The notes beneath the pieces were generated by a model that saw only the letters and a program-made list of their open reading frames with translations, had not been told where the DNA came from and made no database searches. This document shows positions 13,971-16,970 of a DNA stretch of 16,970 nucleotides, in pieces. How positions within the stretch are numbered: the first letter of the stretch is position 1; each line of letters starts with the position of its first letter. A program made the translations under genes and the position numbers. The stretch is from JBFGCA01 sp041567315. Lineage in GTDB: Bacteria; Acidobacteriota; Thermoanaerobaculia; Multivoradales; JAHEKO01. The DNA lies in the NCBI GenBank assembly GCA_041567315.1, contig JBFGCA010000106.1, forward strand, positions 1 to 16,970, written 5' to 3'.

Positions 13971-14963
13971 GTGAGAACGCTCACCCTGCTGCTCCTCGTC
14001 GTCTCGCCGCCTGTTCTCAAGCCCGTCATCCTGAGGTGGCTGCTGGGGGCCCGGGTCGGCCGGGGCGTGAGGATCGGCTGGCTGTCGGCGGTCACCGGGC
14101 GGAGCGTCCGTCTCGGCGACTACTGCGAGATCCGCGCCCTGTCGCTCGTCCGCTGCGACGGCGCGGTCGAGATCGGCGCCTACTCGGCGATCAGCAACCT
14201 GGTGCTGGTCTACGGCTCGGCCAGCTTCCGGGTCGGCGACCGCTGCTACGTCGGCCCGCAGTGCCTGATCAACGCCGACGAGGACGTCAGCCTGGGGAAC
14301 CTGTCGGCGCTCGGTCCGCGGTGCATGGTCTACACGCACGGCGCCTTCCTGCCCTACACCGAGGGCTACTGGGTGCGTTTCGGCCCCGTCAGCCTCGGCG
14401 AGCGGGTGTGGGTGGCGGCCGGGGTCTTCATCCATCCGGGCGTCACGGTCGGCGACCACGTGTTCGTCAACTCGGGGGCGGTCGTCACCCGCGACGTCGA
14501 GCCCGGCCGGGTGGTGGAGGGGCAGCCGGCGGCACCGATCGCCGCCACCGACGCGCTCAAGCGGCGGATGACTCCGGCGCGCCTGGACGCCGCGGCCCGG
14601 CAGATGCTGGAGCGCTTCCGCCAGTCGGTGCTCGAGCGGGGGCTGGGCCTGGAAGTGGCCTCGCCCACAGCCGGCGAGCTGAGTTTCCGCCACCGGGGAC
14701 GGAGCTACCGGGTCTCGCTGGTGCCGTCCGACGGAGCGACCGCGGAGGCCGCCGGAGCGGCCGCCGACCGCTGGATCGCCCTGGTCACACGGCCCGGCTG
14801 GGGTCCACCGCCCGGGGCCGGGCCGGCGATCCTGCTGGACCTGACGACGATGACCACCCGCCCTACCCGCGATCCCATCGCCAGGCGGCTGTGGCGCTTT
14901 CTGCGAAGCTACTACGGCGTGGTCCTCGAATATGAGACCTCCGGCCGGCGGGGACCCGGCTGA
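13971..14963 (+). CDS. Left-handed beta-helix (hexapeptide) acyltransferase with C-terminal extension
   Basis: 330 aa. The first 25 residues are hydrophobic and could be a membrane-associated helix. Residues 28-190 show hexapeptide-repeat periodicity (for example VRLGDY, VEIGAY, FRVGDR, VSLGER, VTVGDH), with the likely catalytic histidine in MVYTHG (His123) and the cap VVEGQPAAPI at 181-190 typical of the acetyltransferase/WbbJ class. Residues 200-330 form an additional domain I do not recognise, with a helical start and a strand-rich part. The family transfers acetyl or longer acyl groups from CoA or ACP to sugars. The start is GTG 13971 with GAGG at 13963-13966, 10 nt after the deacetylase stop. 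The frame closes with TGA, leaving 3 nt before the next gene. Confidence 0.82.
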   Translation: MRTLTLLLLVVSPPVLKPVILRWLLGARVGRGVRIGWLSAVTGRSVRLGDYCEIRALSLVRCDGAVEIGAYSAISNLVLVYGSASFRVGDRCYVGPQCLINADEDVSLGNLSALGPRCMVYTHGAFLPYTEGYWVRFGPVSLGERVWVAAGVFIHPGVTVGDHVFVNSGAVVTRDVEPGRVVEGQPAAPIAATDALKRRMTPARLDAAARQMLERFRQSVLERGLGLEVASPTAGELSFRHRGRSYRVSLVPSDGATAEAAGAAADRWIALVTRPGWGPPPGAGPAILLDLTTMTTRPTRDPIARRLWRFLRSYYGVVLEYETSGRRGPG

Positions 14964-14966
14964 GAA

Positions 14967-15647
14967 ATGCCCGGACGGCTCACGGCCGAGTACGCCGAGG
15001 TCGAGTACCAGCAGTTCCGGTCCGGCGGTGCCCTGCGCGCCACCCGGCGGGTGCTGGGGGTGCTGACCTGGCCGGTGACCTGGCCGCTGGGGATGCTGGC
15101 GCGGGTCTCGCCGACCGTCTTCCGCACCCTCTCCGAGCTGTTCGCCGGCGCGCCCTACGTCTTCGGCGTGGTCGTCCGCCAGGAGTTCTACCGTTTCGCG
15201 CTCAGGCGCTGCGGCCGCAACGTCTTCATCGAGTACGGCACCGTCTTCATCCACCGCGACGTCGAGATCGGCGACAACGTCCTCATCGGCCGCTACAACG
15301 TGATCCATCACTGCGACTTCGGCGACTGGGTGCTGACCGGGGAGCGGTGCACCTTCCTCAGCGGCGCCCGCCAGCATCGCTTCGAGCGCCGCGACGTCCC
15401 CATGGCCCTCCAGGGCGGCCAGATGAAGCGGATCTCGATCGGGCGCGACGCCTGGATCGCCTCCCACTCGGTGGTGATGGAGGACGTCGGCGAGGGCGCG
15501 GTGGTGGGAGCGGGGAGCGTGGTGACCCGGCCGGTGCCCGCCTATCGCGTCGTCGCCGGCAGCCCGGCGGTGGTGCGGCGCGAGCGGGGGGAGGCGGGCC
15601 GCGACGAGGGGGGCCGGGGCGGCCCTGCGGCCGACCCCACCGGCTGA
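14967..15647 (+). CDS. Hexapeptide-repeat acyltransferase
   Basis: 226 aa. Residues 28-75 contain a hydrophobic, partly helical stretch. Residues 85-200 are left-handed beta-helix repeats (VEIGDN, VLIGRY, ISIGRD, GAVVGAGSVVTRPVP), and the chain closes with VVAGSPA, the usual end of WbbJ/maltose-acetyltransferase-like enzymes. A histidine-rich patch (VIHHCDFGD at 112-120, ARQHRF at 134-139) probably includes the catalytic base. The last 25 residues are Gly/Arg-rich and disordered-looking. It differs clearly from the preceding acyltransferase, so the two probably act on different positions or donors; one could use the dedicated ACP and the other acetyl-CoA. The ATG at 14967 follows the previous stop by 3 nt and lacks a clear Shine-Dalgarno, suggesting translational coupling. 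It is the last gene of the tight run. Confidence 0.83.
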   Translation: MPGRLTAEYAEVEYQQFRSGGALRATRRVLGVLTWPVTWPLGMLARVSPTVFRTLSELFAGAPYVFGVVVRQEFYRFALRRCGRNVFIEYGTVFIHRDVEIGDNVLIGRYNVIHHCDFGDWVLTGERCTFLSGARQHRFERRDVPMALQGGQMKRISIGRDAWIASHSVVMEDVGEGAVVGAGSVVTRPVPAYRVVAGSPAVVRRERGEAGRDEGGRGGPAADPTG

Positions 15648-15760
15648 CACCCCGAGTTCCGCGCCGCCTCGACCAGTCTTGCTCCCAGGTCGCCTCGCGG
15701 CCACCGGGGGACCGCCCGGAAGACCTGCCGGATGTTATGAACGGAGCGTAATCGGCACAT

Positions 15761-15776
15761 AGATCGGGGTCGATCT
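15761..15776. repeat. 6-bp inverted repeat AGATCG-N4-CGATCT
   Basis: A perfect inverted repeat with a GGGT spacer, 114 bp after the acyltransferase operon ends. It could be a small transcript hairpin or a dimer-protein site. There is no poly-T, so it is not called a terminator. Confidence 0.25.
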
Positions 15777-15834
15777 GCTGGCTCCTCCAGTTCTCCCGTC
15801 ACCGGAGCCTCCCGGCGGGAGCGGCACGGCGTCT

Positions 15835-15853
15835 TCCTGACGATCTCCTGACG
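15835..15853 (+). promoter_or_regulatory. Direct repeats TCCTGACG at 11-bp spacing, candidate activator site
   Basis: TCCTGACG occurs at 15835-15842 and 15846-15853, an exact 11-bp period. It ends about 30 bp before the TTAATAG patch (15883-15889) that is the best -10 candidate for the gene at 15957. Direct repeats one helical turn apart, next to a poor -35, are the known arrangement for OmpR/PhoB-family response regulators. The regulator assignment is inference. Confidence 0.25.
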
Positions 15854-15942
15854 GGTGTTCTCTATCGTGGCAAAAGGCGGGATTAATAGCCTGCTGCGGT
15901 TGTCCCGGAACCGAATACCGGGTCGGGCTTTATCTGCTCTCC

Positions 15943-15947
15943 AGGAG
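15943..15947 (+). promoter_or_regulatory. Ribosome binding site fixing the start at 15957
   Basis: AGGAG lies 9 nt before the ATG at 15957 and is followed by a typical signal peptide, which supports this start. Confidence 0.55.
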
Positions 15948-15956
15948 ACTACGGAG

Positions 15957-16970
15957 ATGAAACACATCGCTCAGCGTCTCATCACGGCGGCTGTCTTGGT
16001 CACCGTCACGCTCTACGCCGCGCCGGCAATTGCCCAGCCGTGGGGATGCCCGTGCTCGATATGGGTCCCCACCGATACGCCGACGACCGCCTCGGCAACC
16101 GACAACAACGTCGGCAACAACGGAGGCGTCGAGCTCGGCGTCACCTTCCGGAGCAGCGTCGACGGATTCGCCACCGGGGTCAGATACTACCGTGGCGGCG
16201 CGCAGAACAGCGGCCCCCATATCGGCAGCGTCTGGGATCCGTCGGCGCCGGGCACCCCCCTCGCCCAGGCGACCTTCACCAACGAGACCACGTCGGGCTG
16301 GCAGCAGGTCGACTTCGCGACCGCCGCGACACTCGAGGCCGACACCAACTACGTGGCTTCCTACCACTCCGAGACCGACGGCTACGCCTTCGACCAGTGC
16401 TACTTTGATGACCCGGCAGCCCCATCCGGGGTCTGCGACCCCACTGACCCGGGGTTCCCGCCCGCTTTCTACGTAGCGCCCGTCGGCGCCGTGGACAACC
16501 CGCCGCTGCGCGCCCTGGAGGACGGCGAGCTTGGCGGGAGCAACGGCATCGCCGCATACTCAGATAACCCCACGTTTCCTACCGGTTCGTTCACCTCGAC
16601 AAACTACTGGGTGGACGTCGTCTTCGCCGCCTGCGACGACGAGTACGCGCTCGCCGGGGGCACCGGGGGAGCCCCCGGACCCTGGCAGCAGTTCGCCCTG
16701 GCGTGCGATCCCGGCGCCGCCGACACGGTTGGCGACGTGCTGGGGGACGACGTCTCGGGGACCTATGACGCGGACTGGGTGGTCTTCGAATGGGACCCGA
16801 CCACCCAGACCTACACCGAACTGACCCTCACCAGCTCGCTCGTCCAGGGGCGCGGCTACTGGATCCGGTCGCGAAACGCCGCCAACCTGGACTTCGGCGA
16901 CGGCGCCTACGGCGTCATCAACTTCCCCCTGACCTCGGACGCCACCAACGGACGCTTCAACCTGGTCGGC
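15957..16970 (+). CDS. Secreted DUF4082-domain protein, 3' end cut by window
   Basis: 338 residues are visible and the frame is open at the right edge. Residues 1-27 form a clear Sec signal peptide ending AIA before Gln. Residues about 33-224 match the DUF4082 pattern by eye: S-I-W-V-P-T-D-T-P start, VELGVTFRSSVDGFATGVRYY at 58-78, IGSVWDP at 89-95, ATFTNETTSGWQQV at 105-118, and NYVASYHSETDGYAFD at 131-146. DUF4082 modules occur in extracellular, often carbohydrate-associated, proteins. Residues 242-338 form a second domain with DVLGDD at 260-265, WDP at 279-281, GYWIR at 300-304 and GRFNLVG at 332-338. It aligns with residues 196-294 of the protein at 8331. Several cysteines (31, 33, 148, 160, 226, 250) suggest disulfides outside the cytoplasm. 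Function unknown. Confidence 0.82.
   Translation, partial: MKHIAQRLITAAVLVTVTLYAAPAIAQPWGCPCSIWVPTDTPTTASATDNNVGNNGGVELGVTFRSSVDGFATGVRYYRGGAQNSGPHIGSVWDPSAPGTPLAQATFTNETTSGWQQVDFATAATLEADTNYVASYHSETDGYAFDQCYFDDPAAPSGVCDPTDPGFPPAFYVAPVGAVDNPPLRALEDGELGGSNGIAAYSDNPTFPTGSFTSTNYWVDVVFAACDDEYALAGGTGGAPGPWQQFALACDPGAADTVGDVLGDDVSGTYDADWVVFEWDPTTQTYTELTLTSSLVQGRGYWIRSRNAANLDFGDGAYGVINFPLTSDATNGRFNLVG

Larger units (their letters stand above)
15648..15956 (+). other. Intergenic region with likely promoter and leader, no gene seen
   Basis: 309 bp without a convincing ORF. It holds a 6-bp inverted repeat at 15761-15776, a short GC hairpin CTCCC-GGC-GGGAG at 15809-15821 and a pair of 8-bp direct repeats at 15835-15853. 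An A/T-richer patch at 15858-15890 contains TTAATA, and a CCCGG/CCGGG hairpin at 15904-15922 lies in the presumed leader. No T-tract terminator for the acyltransferase operon could be identified. The lower GC of the 15858-15890 patch fits a promoter for the gene at 15957. Confidence 0.5.

Noticed and set aside
13170..15704. 844-codon minus-strand frame opposite the deacetylase and acyltransferase genes
   Set aside because: It crosses three real plus-strand genes with recognisable motifs and is Pro/Arg/Ala-rich low complexity.
15648..15956. Riboswitch or small RNA in the gap before the DUF4082 gene
   Set aside because: I could not match any known riboswitch core and only short hairpins are present, so no ncRNA is called.

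Overview
The window is a very GC-rich bacterial chromosome segment with tightly packed genes, frequent GTG/TTG starts, strong third-position G/C bias and long shadow ORFs on the antisense strand. A GTP-type PEP carboxykinase, a Glu/Leu/Phe/Val-family dehydrogenase, an AmrS-type radical SAM enzyme and a secreted DUF4082 protein fit a high-GC heterotroph. Acidobacteriota (Thermoanaerobaculia-like) is my best guess, but Myxococcota or another high-GC phylum cannot be excluded from sequence alone. No rRNA, tRNA, CRISPR array, transposase or phage gene was seen. Layout, left (1-5350): central metabolism. A 5'-truncated GTP-PEPCK gene is followed by a large Rossmann-fold protein of unknown function and then a glutamate dehydrogenase-type gene. 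The dehydrogenase gene is bracketed by two 168-bp copies of a MITE-like element in opposite orientation (97% identical), each starting and ending with CTAG and each supplying or overlapping the TAG stop codon of the gene to its left. Layout, middle (5364-8156, minus strand): a membrane-anchored sulfatase with an atypical C-S-G-S-R active-site motif, then the radical SAM gene, convergent with the dehydrogenase gene. Layout, right (8331-16970, plus strand): a divergent promoter region leads into a secreted protein built from two copies of a HPEWG-containing domain around a middle domain. Next comes a compact six-gene run (10056-15647): acyl carrier protein, short-chain reductase, AMP-dependent acyl ligase, polysaccharide-deacetylase-like protein and two left-handed beta-helix acyltransferases. 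Gaps are at most 19 nt and two junctions overlap or abut. The run looks like a module that activates an acyl group on a dedicated carrier protein, reduces it and transfers it to a deacetylated cell-surface sugar; no glycosyltransferase is in view. A 309-bp gap with likely regulatory structure precedes a secreted DUF4082 protein that runs off the end. Its second domain is homologous to the middle domain of the secreted protein at 8331, which links the two genes that flank the acyl module. The observations most worth following up are the paired CTAG-bounded elements around the dehydrogenase gene, the ACP-based acyl module without glycosyltransferases, the shared secreted domain, and the non-canonical sulfatase motif.
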